The notes under the pieces: generated by a model
Databases searched by the model: none
What the model was told of the DNA's origin: nothing
What the model saw: only the letters and a program-made list of their open reading frames with translations
Assembly: GCA_001599975.1 (NCBI GenBank)
Contig: BCIO01000001.1
Location: 2,542,001-2,606,000, forward strand
Source: Cystobasidiopsis lactophilus
Taxonomy: Eukaryota > Basidiomycota > Agaricostilbomycetes > Agaricostilbales > Chionosphaeraceae
Length of the DNA: 64,000 nt
Direction: 5' to 3'
In this document: one piece after another, positions 42,449 to 54,500 of the stretch
How the letters are laid out: each line of letters begins with the position of its first letter
Numbering within the stretch: the first letter of the stretch is position 1
Position numbers and translations under genes: made by a program

Positions 42449-44192
42449 TCACGATGCCTTCGGTTTCTTCGAGGGACTGGCCGAGAAAAAGGAATGGAGG
42501 CTCTTTTGCGTTCTCGCTTCCTCTTCTGCCTTGCGCTTCTTTATCTGAGCAGGCGAATCCGGGTCTGGCACGCCGATTTCCATTCCTTTCGAGGCAAACT
42601 CTTCAAAAAGCTCGACTGAGATGATGCCGCCCGTCGCCTCATTGTGGCCCGACGCAAAATCTGGCCCGACTCGTTCTAGAAAGTCCGGTGAGGTCTTGGC
42701 TGCATACTCCTTGAGAAGGGCGCGAAGGTTGGGCCGGTCTGCTTCGGGCAGCTTTTTCAGCGGCGCGGAGAGGCGGCACGAAAAAGAAGTCAAGTCGGGC
42801 GACGGATTGTGGCCAGGGTTGACAACCTGGATGACCGAAGATCTCAGCATTCATGTGCCACAGCAGCCATGCCGTTCTCACTTGCCATAATGCATTGCAG
42901 CTTCTTTGCGCCGCGCAGAGTCCCGGCCCAGCGGACGGCCTAATGAAATGCGTCAGACACGTCCTGTTGTTCTCAGCACCAGCTTTGGAATCACTCACAA
43001 CAACAGGGTGGATCTGGCACGCTGAGTTTATCCGTAGGAGCGCAACTCTTCCATCCTTCGAAAACTTGGGCGCCGTGTGCGTACAACGCTCGACCTCTTG
43101 ATTAACTTTGAAGCGACAACTGTGCCTTTTCCATCAGTCACGATGACCCTTGTGGTCGGAGTAGCCATCATACTCTTCTAGAACCCGATCTGTGACAATG
43201 TCCGATGCCTTTTTGGCCTTCGACAGTGCTCTCCACGCGTCAATGACTGGTCGACAATGGTCTTAGTATGGATACACAGAAGAAATTGCAGCTAAAGACA
43301 CAGCTTACCGTTAAACTCTGCTGTCCGTCTGGCTGAGAATCCAGGCCGACTCAGCACCATCACTACGGAGCGCTGTCGACTCACGGGCGTTCAATAGGGA
43401 CACCGCGTCTGTCAGCGACTTCTTCCCCTGGGCTTTGACTGCCTCTCCAAGCTCTATCATGGCCTTGTTGATTGGCCAAACGCCAGGCTTGCCAAAGGCA
43501 ATCTCTGATGGCCCTAGATCGCCATAGATGCCAATCACTGAAACCCATGCCAGTTCTGTTACTCGGGGGTGTAACGGGTAGCAGACCAGAAACGTCAAGA
43601 GAGAGCTCGTCGAGATCGGCGGGCTTTGGCAGGCGGTAACATAGATGCTTTCGCGAGGCCATTCTGTCGCTTGGTGGTGATCGATGATAAGAGTGTGCAC
43701 AGAGGTGTACTCTCCACACCCATCCTGGTCTCGCTGTCGGACTATAGGAGCACCAGGCCGGGAAGCTTGATCCACGATGAGCAGGAGGAACTGGGCAGGC
43801 TCCTCTTCGGTAGCTGCACTTGTCTGTCCGCGAATCGTGGCCTCCAGCGCATGCCTGGCGGAAAACGTTCAACAAAAGAGCGGGAGATCGGGGGCTCAAT
43901 CGCCGCACCTCTCACTTTCGCTGTGAACCGACTCGCTCTTCTTGAGAAAATGCAGACTGATATTGTCCTCCGGCAAACCCAGCAGGACAAGGGTTCTGGA
44001 GTTTCATATTCAATCACATCGTGGAGCTTTACAGGGCCATAGATCCTACTTGTAGAGCAAAAGAGCTGAGGACAGGCCATCCGCGTCCTTGTCTGGCACG
44101 ATGCAGCATCGCCACGACTTAGCAACGCATTCTTTGAGCAGATCTCGAGCACGGTTGATCTGCTCTGCTGGGGCCGGCCAATTGTCAGACAT
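42449..44192 (-). CDS. RecJ-like DHH/DHHA1 phosphoesterase with C-terminal PIP box
   Basis: Predicted metal-dependent phosphoesterase or nuclease. The start MSDNWPAPAEQINRARDLLK leads to motif I CCIVPDKDADGLSSALLLY (DxDG). Later exons carry HTLIIDHHQATEWP (the DHH motif), VTACQSPPISTSSLLTFLV and SVIGIYGDLGP (the G-D motif). After several introns the DHHA1 half follows: RINSACQIHPVV, WAGTLRGAKKLQCIMASENG and the substrate-binding GHNEATGG. The final residues QKSLHSFFSASPSKK contain QxxLxxFF, a canonical PCNA-interacting motif, next to basic residues. This order resembles bacterial RecJ core plus DHHA1 rather than Prune, exopolyphosphatase or Cdc45. Exon edges between 43100 and 43400 are approximate. 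Divergent from the next gene across 120 bases. Confidence 0.82.
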
Positions 44193-44312
44193 CGCAGATT
44201 CGAGATGACGGAAGTCCAGGTTGAACCTGGTGGAAGCTGAGGGTCTTGCTCCGCGCCAGCCACCTGCCCTTGTCTTTCTGTGCCTGTAACCTTAGACTGT
44301 ATTCAAGACACG

Positions 44313-45512
44313 ATGTTGAAGAAAAAAACGAAGCCCGCTACTGCTGCGCCGCCTGGTCCCCCCGCCACTGCCGGGGCGACATCATCGAAGCCTGCTCCGG
44401 CTGATAGCCCCGTCAACCCTTCCACGAAACAGTATATGCTGGACCGCTTGGAAGGAGATTTGAAACAGCTCTCCCAAATGTCTTTCATCTCGGACAGCGC
44501 TTGCCAGCTCATGTTGAACATCCTGCGCGAGGACCAAAAGCCGCTCGAGGAGAAGAAGCTCGGACCGAAGAATAGCTGGCTCAGAGAACAGGTGGGATCA
44601 ACTCATTCACACTCCGAGCGCCGTTGCGTGCTGAAATGACGGTGAGATCAGTTTCAGGACGGGTGAGGCGTCAACCTCGTCCGGCTCACTGGGCTCCTCC
44701 CGCTGATGCGCGGCGACAGAGACAACGTAGCAGATCTTGTGAATGAAACGATAGGAGTATGTGACCTCTTCTTTTACGCGCAGCCGATGCTCAGACAGCT
44801 TCAATAAGATCATCTTGCCTGGGGGTGGCCAACTCGACTTTCTTCAGTCTGAGGCACTCACTCGCCTAATCTCCACCTACTCGCCCAAAATTGGAGAGGC
44901 TATAACTGTGAGGCTCGAATACCCGAGGAAGAAAGCTGGGCTCATTCAGTCCGCTCTCAGAATCCGCAACATCAAGAGAAACTCCAACAACTGTCCCTCA
45001 ATGCCGCCAAGTCTACCCAGCAAGCTTTTGCCCAAGGCTTCAAGTCCTCCCAAGAGGCGATGCAGCGAAAGCAGCAACGCGAAAACGCTGCCACTACTGC
45101 CGCTTACCAGGTCCACAAAGAGCGCGTGGCAGAAATAGCGCAAGCCAACTGGGACGCCAGGGCGCAGCAACGGTCCATCGAGCAAGCTTTAAACGAGGAG
45201 GCGGAGATCAAAGTGTCGCAGCTGGACGAGCAGACCCGGGTGGCGACTTCCTCCTTCAGCCCCTTCCCTGGCTGCGTGATCACTTCTGTCATCCACACGA
45301 CTTACACGGATCCTTTGGCAACTTTGCCAAGAGTGGAACAAGAGGAGGAGGCAGAAGCGCAGAGCGTTCACTCTCAGCTGTCCGCGTCAGGTTCAGTGCG
45401 GCGTCCGCTGCCAGCAGTTCCGCCACCTCCCCGACATCCTCGAGGGGCGGTTTCAACGCATGACCCAAGCTTTGACCCTCCTATTCCTCCTCCTAGACGG
45501 ACGGTTTCATAG
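44313..45512 (+). CDS. Proline-rich protein with N-terminal helical domain, unknown
   Basis: Not recognised with certainty. The start MLKKKTKPATAAPPGPPATA precedes a helical segment (YMLDRLEGDLKQLSQMSFIS) reminiscent of the N-terminus of fungal Las17-binding proteins such as Lsb1/Pin3. After an intron region (about 44592-44850, not fully solved) come FLQSEALTRLISTYSPKIGE, an intron, then NPQHQEKLQQLSLNAAKSTQ and a long Gln/Lys/Ala helix (likely coiled coil). The C-terminus has three SH3-ligand style stretches (RRPLPAVPPPPRHPRG, FDPPIPPPRRTVS). No SH3 domain was found. A role as an actin-patch scaffold is inference. Frame is consistent across the exons read. Confidence 0.55.
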
Positions 45513-45614
45513 CTGGTTGTAAATTAGTCGATCTTGACCATCACCTGCGTCGTGCGCGACGACTCGTCAGCTCGAAGCGGACCTCGAGCTTGTTCTTCCA
45601 AGCGCGCCAACAAG

Positions 45615-46741
45615 ATGGGAGGCTTTGACTTCAGCAACTTCTTGAGGAACCAGCACATCCAGGCGGCCGACAAGGGCGGGTCCAGCTTGCCCAAGGCGAC
45701 GTCGACAGGTGCCTCGTCTCTCTCTCAATTGACATTTGTGGTCACTCTGACCGCCGGGTTCGCTGTCTAAGGGACAACCATTGTTGGTTGCATCTTCGAT
45801 GATGGTGTGGTGCTAGGAGCAGACACACGAGCGACTGGAGGGCCGATAGTCATGGACAAGAACTGCGAGAAGGTGAATGCGGCTGCCCGACCCTCAATCC
45901 GTCTTGGACTCTAATTTGATTCAACTTGGAACGCTTTAGATCCACTACATTAGCGAGAACATCAAGTGTGCGGGTGCAGGAACGGCCGCAGATACAGAAA
46001 TGTCCAGTGCGTTCAACCCACGCTCCACGCTTGCGTTGGCCTGACTGTGGGTCCTTTGCAGCCGCCCTGATCTCCTCCAACATGCAACTCCACTCTCTTT
46101 CTACTGGCAAACCGCCGAGGGTTGTCACGGCCATGACCATGCTCAAGCAGATGCTCTTCAGGTGAGACGGCCGATTGCGAGTCGTCAAGTTTCTTGGATC
46201 TTATCGCCTTCGTCCCCCAGATACCAAGGCCACGTCAGCGCCGCGTTAGTGTTGGGCGGGTACGACGTGAGCGGGCCACAGCTGTTCACCATTGCGCCGC
46301 ACGGCTCGACGGACAAGCTGCCCTACGTGACCATGGGCTCCGGCTCGCTGGCGGCCATGGCCGTGTTCGAGAGCCGCTGGAAGGCCGGCATGACCAAGGA
46401 CCAGGCCATCGAGCTCGTCGTCGACGCCATCGAGGCCGGCATCTTCAACGACCTCGGCTCCGGCTCGAATGTGGATGTGTGCATCATCGAGAAGGGCAAG
46501 AGCGACATGCGGCGGAACTACCGCAAGCCGAACGAGAAGGCGGTCAAGGAGCTCTCCTACTTGCCGCACAAGGGTGCTACCGCCGTGCTCAAGACGGACG
46601 TGTGGAGCTTGGTGAGTTGTGCCCGCTCCGGGAAATTGGGGTCCTCCTGCTCACGAACGCCTTCTTCCCATTCAGGTCACGGAAACGACGGTGGTGAAAA
46701 CGGACGCAACTGCGCAGCCGGCGCCCATGGAGGTGGATTAG
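45615..46741 (+). CDS. PUP1: 20S proteasome subunit beta-2 (PUP1/PSMB7), trypsin-like
   Basis: Catalytic beta-2 subunit of the 20S core particle. The propeptide is [20 protein letters not shown] to ATSTG. An intron falls at the processing site; the mature chain starts [20 protein letters not shown] with Thr1 as nucleophile and Asp17. Lys33 lies in MDKNCEKIHYI. Next come [68 protein letters not shown], and [17 protein letters not shown]. The tail ends [10 protein letters not shown]. Four or five short introns are present. All catalytic features are in place. Confidence 0.96.
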
Positions 46742-46985
46742 TGGACTAAACGGGCGGGCCTTGTGAAAGCTAGAACCAGCATTCCCCAGGCAAAACTTTC
46801 TGAGCCAAAACAAAGCGGAGCGAGTGTTGACCCCCGAGAACGACGTCCGGCCTGCTTTGAGTCGTGCTCCAATCGGTCCCAATCCCACCTCTAGACCCTC
46901 AAGAGCCTTGGACACCAAGTCCGAGCCATGTCGGCCCTCGCTCAATAGACGAAGAACACCCTCCGCCATTGGCGCCCGCAACAGC

Positions 46986-49531
46986 ATGCAAAAGCGGACC
47001 GTCTTCCTCCTGGCGCTGGCCACGGTTGTGCTGCTCATCTGCTTTGCCATTTCCTATGGCGAGCAGGACCTCATGTTCCAGCTGTTGAGCGGCTTGGAGG
47101 ACTTGTCGTCATGTGGCTCTTGCCTGGCTCTCCTCGTCCCGCTCAGGGCGCTCGCCAACATGGGCGACGACGCTCTCACTGAAGCGCTGGTACGTCCCTA
47201 CGTGCTCCTTGTCGCAAGCCCTGGACAGAAGGCTCAGACCTTGACCGACAGATTGACATTTGCTCGGGCCTAGGAGTCAGTGGCCCTTGCCCTTCTTCTT
47301 GTGCTTCCAAATAGGAGCTCATCCTATCCTTTGGCCGCCCACAGATCCAAGATGAAGACGTCTGCGTTGGCGCCTTGCGGTCCCAAGCGCCCATCATCGC
47401 CAGCTCGCTCCGGAGCATCTCCATGAACCGGCGGGGGGCTTCCCTGCTCTGCAGCAAGATCTTTGGCCTCTGCCCTTACCCCGCCGTCCCGCACTACAGC
47501 TTCCCGCTTAAAAAGCCAACCCGGAACACCACCATCCCGCTGTCCGGCCGGAAGCCCACGTTGAAGTTTGTGCATGTCACCGACGTCCACGTTGACCAAG
47601 AGTATTTAGTGCGTTGAGCCCACGATTGTCGCTGGCCTATGTGTGTTTACTTAAAGCGTCAATGTACAGCCTGGGTCCGAGGCCAAATGTAATGGCCCGG
47701 TGTGCTGCCGGGGCCCGGTGGATGGGCCGGTCAGGATGCCCGCAGGCGACGTACGTGCAGTGTTCTCTCGCTGCTCATTGAGATAAGCTTATACAGTGGT
47801 TTCACGAACAGTTTGGGAACTACAGAGTAAGCCTTGACGGTTGCGGACAGGCAAAGCCGAAGCTGACCGAGATACGTCAGTGCGACACTCCGGTGCCCTT
47901 GTTCAGCAGCATGATAGAGGCCATCAACCAGTGCGTTGTCTGTTCCTTTCAACCCCGAGTCTTATTTCTGAGAGTTGTTGATCCAGGTATGCTGGGGACG
48001 CCGAAGCCCTAATTTTCACCGGCGACACCATAGATCGTAAGTTGCTGCGGGAACGCAGCTTTGAGCGTGGCAGACGCTGACAGTAGCTTGTGTCTAGATA
48101 CGGTCTGGCTGTCGACCAAGGAAAAAGTCGTTTCGGCCGTCAAGCTAGCGTACGACAACTTCTCTCACCTCAAAATGCCCGTCTATGGCGCAATTGGCAA
48201 CCACGACGTCCACCCGACCAATTCCTTTCCTCGCGCCACTTCTCTCTTTCCACACGGCTCGGACTGGACGTTCGACTTGCACGCCGAGCTGCTAAAGCCG
48301 TCCATTGGCGACGACCACGCCCAGCAGCTTCGCCACCACTCGGGTTCATACTCGATCGTGCACAAGCACACCAACCTTAAAGTGATCTCCTTCAACAGCA
48401 ATTATGCGTATAAAGCAGTGCGTGGGCATTCTTACCACAGTTGACGCATCGACGTTTAACTTCTCTTGCCCCACAGAACTTTTGGCTGTACGACTCGGAC
48501 GTATACGATCCCGATCCGAACGGCCTCTTCAGATGGTTGGCCGACGAACTACAAGCCGCCGAGGATGCTGGGCAGCGAGCATGGATTATCGCACACATGT
48601 CCACCGGCAAGTCCGACTTCATGCAGGACCAGTCCGCTTTGTTCGACCAGATCGTCCAACGATATCACAAGACGGTCGGTGCTCTATCCCTCCTGCATCC
48701 TACCAATTGCTTGCTGACATTATGAGGTCACAGCTCGCTCTGCAGCTGTATGGCCACACTCATACCGTATGTTCAGCGCCTTTGTCATTGTCTTGTCTGT
48801 AACTCAAAGGCAACACTATCACAGTCCGAGTTTGAGATCGGCTATTCCACCTACGCGCGGCGAGATGCGTCCACGGCAACTTCCATCTCTCTAATCGCGC
48901 CGGCTCTGACCCCAAGCAGTGAGCACCAAGCCCCTTCTCTAATCGCTTAGATGATGATCCATTGTGCCCCACAGGTGGCAACCCGGCCTTTCGCATCCTC
49001 GAGGTCGATCCAGACTCGTTCGCGGTCATGGACTACATCGAAGTGATCGCGAACGTCTCTTCCCTCTCTTACGACACCAAGCCTGAGTGGCTACCATACT
49101 ACTCGGCCCGCGAATCCTACGGCAGCCTCTTATTTGACCGCCCGCTCGCTGCACACGAGCCTCTAGACGCCTCCTTTTGGCACCGCGTGACGGATATCTT
49201 CGAGGACGACGAGGGCGCCTTCCAGATGTTCATGACGCATCGAACGCGAGGCGCCATTGCCCCTCGCTGCTCGACGCCGACGTGCCGGGCCCGATGGATC
49301 GCAGCGCTCCGAGCAGCGCGGTCCGAGTACAATGGCCAAGGGCTCCGCCCGCACTTCTACAAGCGAGACGCAGTGCCTCACCAGCACGGCCAACAATCAC
49401 AACACGACGACGAGGACCGGCCGGGCGACCACGCATGTTCGTCGCGGCTAGATGACACCACCCACATCCTTCAAAGCGTAATGCGAGCTGGCTCCGGCTC
49501 TCAAGTGCGTCGCTGCTGCTCCTACCTTTGA
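46986..49531 (+). CDS. Acid sphingomyelinase-like phosphodiesterase
   Basis: Predicted secreted or lumenal enzyme releasing phosphocholine from sphingomyelin-type lipids or inositol-phosphoceramides. The start at 46986 gives a signal anchor (RTVFLLALATVVLLICFAIS). A saposin-B-like domain follows (CGSC...IDICSGLG...IQDEDVCVGAL). The calcineurin-like metallophosphatase domain starts KFVHVTDVHVDQEYLPG (D-x-H) with CRGPVD, ALIFTGDTIDHTVW, VYGAIGNHDVHP (GNHD), IIAHMSTGK and LYGHTHT. The C-terminal domain carries EVDPDSFAVMDYIEV and paired cysteines. An upstream in-frame GTG/TTG region is not a start. The last exon is His/Asp-rich and ends SQVRRCCSYL. About ten introns. It follows the proteasome gene by 244 bases on the same strand. 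Confidence 0.9.
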
Positions 49532-49920
49532 GAACTGCTTTCTCATTACCCATGTTCCTTCAGGTGGTTATGAAAAGCCTTCAGCAGCTAAGGCGACGAT
49601 CGAATCCATTTAATCTCCGAGGTTCCCACTCGGTTTTCGCAAATTAATTCTCTTGCATTGTGCTTGTACCAGTTCTTAGACATATCTCATGTAGCATTGC
49701 CTTGTGCGCCCATGTAATGCCTTTACCAGACTTTTGGCTGCCCCTGCCACAAGTCTGACCGATTCGCCACACGCCTGCTGGACTCCGCCGTTTTTTTCTT
49801 GGAGCTCTCCCAGCAACTCTGCTTTGCTTGTAGCTTGTTCTGCCTAGGTATGGAGATGCAAACGCTGCGCGACCAACACATCGGACTAACGCTGGACACC
49901 GGGGGCAGACCTAGACCAAA
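49532..49920. other. Spacer of 389 bases upstream of the Ran gene
   Basis: Promoter and leader of GSP1 after the sphingomyelinase stop. No other gene was seen. A short thymine run (tttttttct) lies near 49790. Confidence 0.45.
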
Positions 49921-51164
49921 ATGGAAGGCCAAGATCCCTCAATCCCTTCGTTCAAGCTGGTTCTCGGTTCGTAGCACTTGTCCGCGCTTCCAGAGTGTCC
50001 CAGAGCTGACCAGCGTGCCTGTCCACCACCTCCTTCTCTCCCACTGCTCGCCCTCGCGCCCTCGCCCGCTTTTAAAACTTGTTTTTCTTCGCTCCGTTTC
50101 CGTCGTCGGTTCTGGCTTCTGACTCGCTCAGTCGGTGACGGCGGTACCGGCAAAACCAGTGGGTGCTCTCACCTGTTCCAGCGGGGACTTGGCGCTGAAG
50201 TCGAGTACGATCTACAGCCTTCGTCAAGGTGAAAAGCGCGCTTCACCCTGTCTGACGCCACCAAGCTAACTTATCGGCTTGCAAACAGCGCCATTTGACC
50301 GGCGAATTCGAAAAGAAGTACATCGGTGTGTTCCAACGGGCTTCGTGGCCAACGCGAGCCGACGCTGACCGCGCCGGGGGCCCCAACAGCCACGCTCGGT
50401 GTCGAGGTCCACCCCTTGCGCTTCCACACCAACTTCGGCGAGATCTGCTTCAACGTGTGGGACACCGCAGGACAGGAAAAGTTCGGTGGCCTGCGCGACG
50501 GCTACTACATTGGCGGCCAGTGCGGCATCATCATGTTCGATGTCACCGCCAAGATCACCTACCGCTCCGTCCCCAACTGGCACCGTGACCTCGAGCGCGT
50601 GTGCGAGAACATCCCAATCGTCCTCTGCGGCAACAAGGTCGATGTCAAGGAGCGCAAGGTCAAGACCGGCGCCGTCACCTTCCACCGCAAGAAGAACTTG
50701 CAGTACTTCGAGATCTCGGCCAAGTCGAACTATAACTTGTACGTTCTTCCTGTGTGTTTTATTTGAAGGACAAGCCTTAATCGGGAGAACGTGTGCCACA
50801 GCGACAAGCCTTTCTTGCACCTGTACGCCTGCCGCTCCGCTCACCACTTTCCTTCGTTCACAGGGCTAATCTGAATTCCTTCACAGCGCCCGCAAGTTGG
50901 TCGGCAACCCCGGCCTCGAATTCGTCGCCGCTCCGGGTGCGTCCGAGACTACCATTTTGCTCTCATCATCTCGTGCTGATGCAACCGCTTGCTCACAGCT
51001 TTGGCTCCTCCCGAGGTCGAAGTCGACGCCGACCTCATGGCCAAGTACCAGGCCGAGCTTGCGAACGCCGCGGCTGCGCCCCTGCCCGAGGAAGGTGAGG
51101 CCCAGAGCTGCTTTCTGAATTCACGTCCTCGGCTGATCCGCTTGCCCCAGACGACGACTTGTAA
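49921..51164 (+). CDS. GSP1: Ran GTPase (GSP1/spi1)
   Basis: Small GTPase driving nuclear import and export; partner of the FG nucleoporins such as NSP1 in this window. The start is [15 protein letters not shown]. Splicing gives [10 protein letters not shown] (P loop), FVK from an 11-base exon, [12 protein letters not shown] and [15 protein letters not shown] (switch I). Next come [18 protein letters not shown] (switch II), [54 protein letters not shown], and [20 protein letters not shown]. The C-terminus is the acidic EEDDDL that binds RanBP1-type domains. At least seven introns. Intact. Confidence 0.97.
50218..50228 (+). other. GSP1: 11-nt microexon in the Ran gene
   Basis: Bounded by a tctacag acceptor and a GTGAAA donor. 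It completes a Thr codon and supplies FVK of GTGKTTFVKRHL, in frame with both neighbours. Without it the P loop would be cut and the frame lost. Confidence 0.88.
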
Positions 51165-51521
51165 ACGACTTTGGCACGGACTTGGCGTTGGTTTTGCTCT
51201 CTTACGAAAAAAGAGGCTGGACAAATGTTGGACATTCGACACACGGCAAGAGGAGGGACGGCATTGACAAAATGGCACTTTGGCATTTCGTATGGAATCT
51301 ACTTCTGTTTTTCTCGCTTTCTCTCCCGCTAGCGTTCTCGTAGCCCTCTCTTGTTCGCCTTCCCATAACCGCATGCACTTGCTTTTCTTTGGCTCCTTTA
51401 GAGAGGGCTGTGTAATAGAACTCAGAAGACGGGCGAGACGAGCTTTCTGGATCGGGCAAAGCCTTTTGAGGGGTTCGTTTTACAAGTTGCAGCTTCAAAG
51501 CTGCCTTTTGGTTGTGTCTAT
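51165..51521. other. Convergent 3' spacer, Ran / RSE1 (357 bases)
   Basis: Holds the 3' ends of two genes that run towards each other. No gene was seen. Confidence 0.45.
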
Positions 51522-54500
51522 CTAGCCGAAGCTCGAGCTGGTGCGGATTTGCTCCAGCTTCTTCATCACTTCCAGGGTGGTCCGGTCCAGCTCTTGGGCG
51601 ATCTGGGCTTGCTTTTGCATCGGCAGATGTGCAAAGTCTTCGCACAAGTTGCCGTCCACCACAGACTTGACGGGCGCATAATCTGCCAATGTTGGCGTTA
51701 GAGCAAGAAGCCTGAACCAAGGCAACCCAGCTCACATCCGCGGTAAGACATATGGTCACGGCCAACAATTGACTTCGCTTCCGCTCGCATATGCATCTCC
51801 AGCGTCTGCATAGTTGTGTCAGGTTTGCAGAGTTGGGAAAGGAAGGCACCAAAGCGCACCTGGAAGAAATCGACGTCTTCTCGCGAGACGAAGGGAATGA
51901 GCATGCCGATCATCCCGCTGAGGCCGGTGTACAGGAGGACCTCGCGAGCCGCTGGAAGCAGGGAAACTTTGTGCAGAGAAGTGCAGATGTCGCCAACCTG
52001 ACGTGATGGTCGCCACGATTAGCACTGAAGTGCGCGCAGAGGGAACGCGGAAGACGTACATTGAAATGCGCCAACATCTGCGTTTTGTGCGGTGCACCCA
52101 TCAAAAAGCCCTTCTCGTGAAGGATGCTCGCGCCCGTCGGGTCTGCATCGACGGTTTCGGACACGCTTGTGTCGAGCCGGTTGATGAAGATGTTGCCAAA
52201 CTTGTCGGCGCCTGCCACCGTTTCGTAGTCGAGGAAGCACGAGCTAGTCACCCAGCGTGGCTGGGAGTCGTCGGCGAAGACCAACAGGCGATTTTCAGGA
52301 GCCTTGTACACGGCATAGAAGAGCGAGTCTTGCTGATCGCCGACGATGACGCGCGAGCCTTGTGTGATCAACGTGGAGATCCCGACTGGGAAGGTCTTGT
52401 TCTCGGCCTTGCGCAACATCTTCTTCTTGCCAATGTCGTAGATCCGAAGCGCTCGGCCAACGCCCGCCAAAAGTCGACCTTGAAACGCGATCAGCGCCAT
52501 CGGCACATCGTCCACTTCAGTCTGTATGTCCGAAACCCACTCAGTCGAGTCAAAGATCGCAGCAAAATCACACCCACAGAATGCAGGAACTCGAGCTTCC
52601 GTCCCTCCTCTTGAACTTGGTACACCCGCAGGTAGCCAGACGTGCAGGTGCGAGGCGATAGGAGGACGTCCTTGGCTGTGCCGACGACCAAATGCAAGTC
52701 GCCGTTCCTGGCCGAAAAGGGAACTAGCGCCATTGAAAACGCAGCTTCATTGTTGTCGAGGTGGATCTGCTGCAGGGTTGCGCTTTCCAGGTTCGCCGCA
52801 TCCAACACGCGCACGCACGATGCCCACGTCCCAGCTGGAGCTCGAGGCAAGTTGAAAAGCTTGGGGTCGAGCTCGACGGCACTGCGGTCAGCGACGGTGG
52901 CCAATTTCGCTTCTTGCTGGGCAGCCGAAAACGTGCGATGATCGGTCTCGATGGTGTAGAGGAGGTTGTGAGAAGGATGGAAGAGGACGCTGCGAGGTGT
53001 GTAGGAGAGAGGAATTACGTCGGTCTTGACTTTGGTGCCCAGCTTCGGCAATGTGAAGATTCTGAGCAGGTAAGCAGCTCGCAGTCAGCATCCGCAGTAA
53101 ATTGATACATAGTGAGTGAGTGAGAAGGAATCAGCTGGATCAATTGGAAAAAAATATAAAGGTAAGGTTGTCGACATCGAGTAATCCGCTCCCGTTTTGC
53201 ATCTTGTAGAGGAAGATGGAGGCGAGAAGGATGAAAAGCCCACCTCAGAGTGTCTCCAGTGATGCCAATCAGGCCTTCTGGGCAGACTTCAGCCGAGAGG
53301 CCGCACGCTGTGTCAAGCTGGTCAAAGATGAGAGGGTCGAATTGAAGAAGGCCTTGATAGACATAGTTGGCCCATGTGCGGGTGGAGAGGGCGAGGATGC
53401 TCGGCTGGCCTTGGATGGCGGCCTTGCGAAGGGAGACAGGCTTGGGGCCCAAGAAGCGGGTTCGAGTGTCCGTAAGCTGGCCCGTCGTTGCGTCGAGCAC
53501 GGTTCGTAGCAAAACACCGTTGACCAGGCCAATGTTGACGAACAGAGTGGGCCGGACTTTGTCGATGCTGCCGTCGACGATTTCGGCCACGCAGATGGAG
53601 GAAGGAACGGCTGTTAGGGCTTGAATGGAGATCGTGTCCATGCAGGTGTCGGGTGCCAAGGAAACAATGCGGACTGTCTGATCTTCGCATCCGATAGCCT
53701 GTTGCCACTGTGATCAGCCAAGAGGGAAGGAGGCTCCGCAATCGGAAGAACGCACCAGATATGGCGTCCGCTGCCTGCCCTCTGGCACGTCGGCCATGCT
53801 GAGCGACGTGACCGGCACACCAAGCGCCTTCCTCTCCATGAACTCGTTCAACTCCCCCTCGTTGTCCACCTCGAAGTAGATCAGCTCGCCCGAGGTGGTA
53901 GCCAACACGATCTGCTTCTTGTTGATGGCACAGCAGGCGACCAAGACCTTCTGGGTAGACTCCGGCCATGGCTCCTTCCTGCCGTCCGAGCGTATCCGCA
54001 AGAAACCGGTGGCGTGCACCTGGACAAACGAATCTTCGCCCAGTTGGTGCACGCCCAGTGTTTTTGAAGTCTCGACTAGGCCCGAGTCTGACACCTGTTC
54101 GATGGACTCGCCGATGGACAGAACGTAAGTGGCAGAAGGTGCGGAAAGGATGATGTAAGAGTCGTAGGGATCTGTTTCAACTTGAATTGTGAGCTCGACG
54201 ATGTGGTGGGAGACAATACGCGGCACTTGCCGTTTTCGGTCAGCTTCGTGGCCCAAATTCCGTTCGGTTGGAAGCCAAGAGGGGAGCTGACGAGCTCTTC
54301 GACCTCCAAGCCGTGTCGGATCATCTTCACCGCGCTCCTGGCACCACTGCCGCAGGCTGTGAAAATCTGCGGGCTCTCGTGCTGGAGCACATTGGCCACT
54401 TTGGCGTCGACGATCGGAGCAAACGAATCCAGCTCATCGACCAGGATGAGGTTCTCGAGAGGGCGGGCTTGGAAGAAGGAGGGAGGAGGCTCTGATGTGG

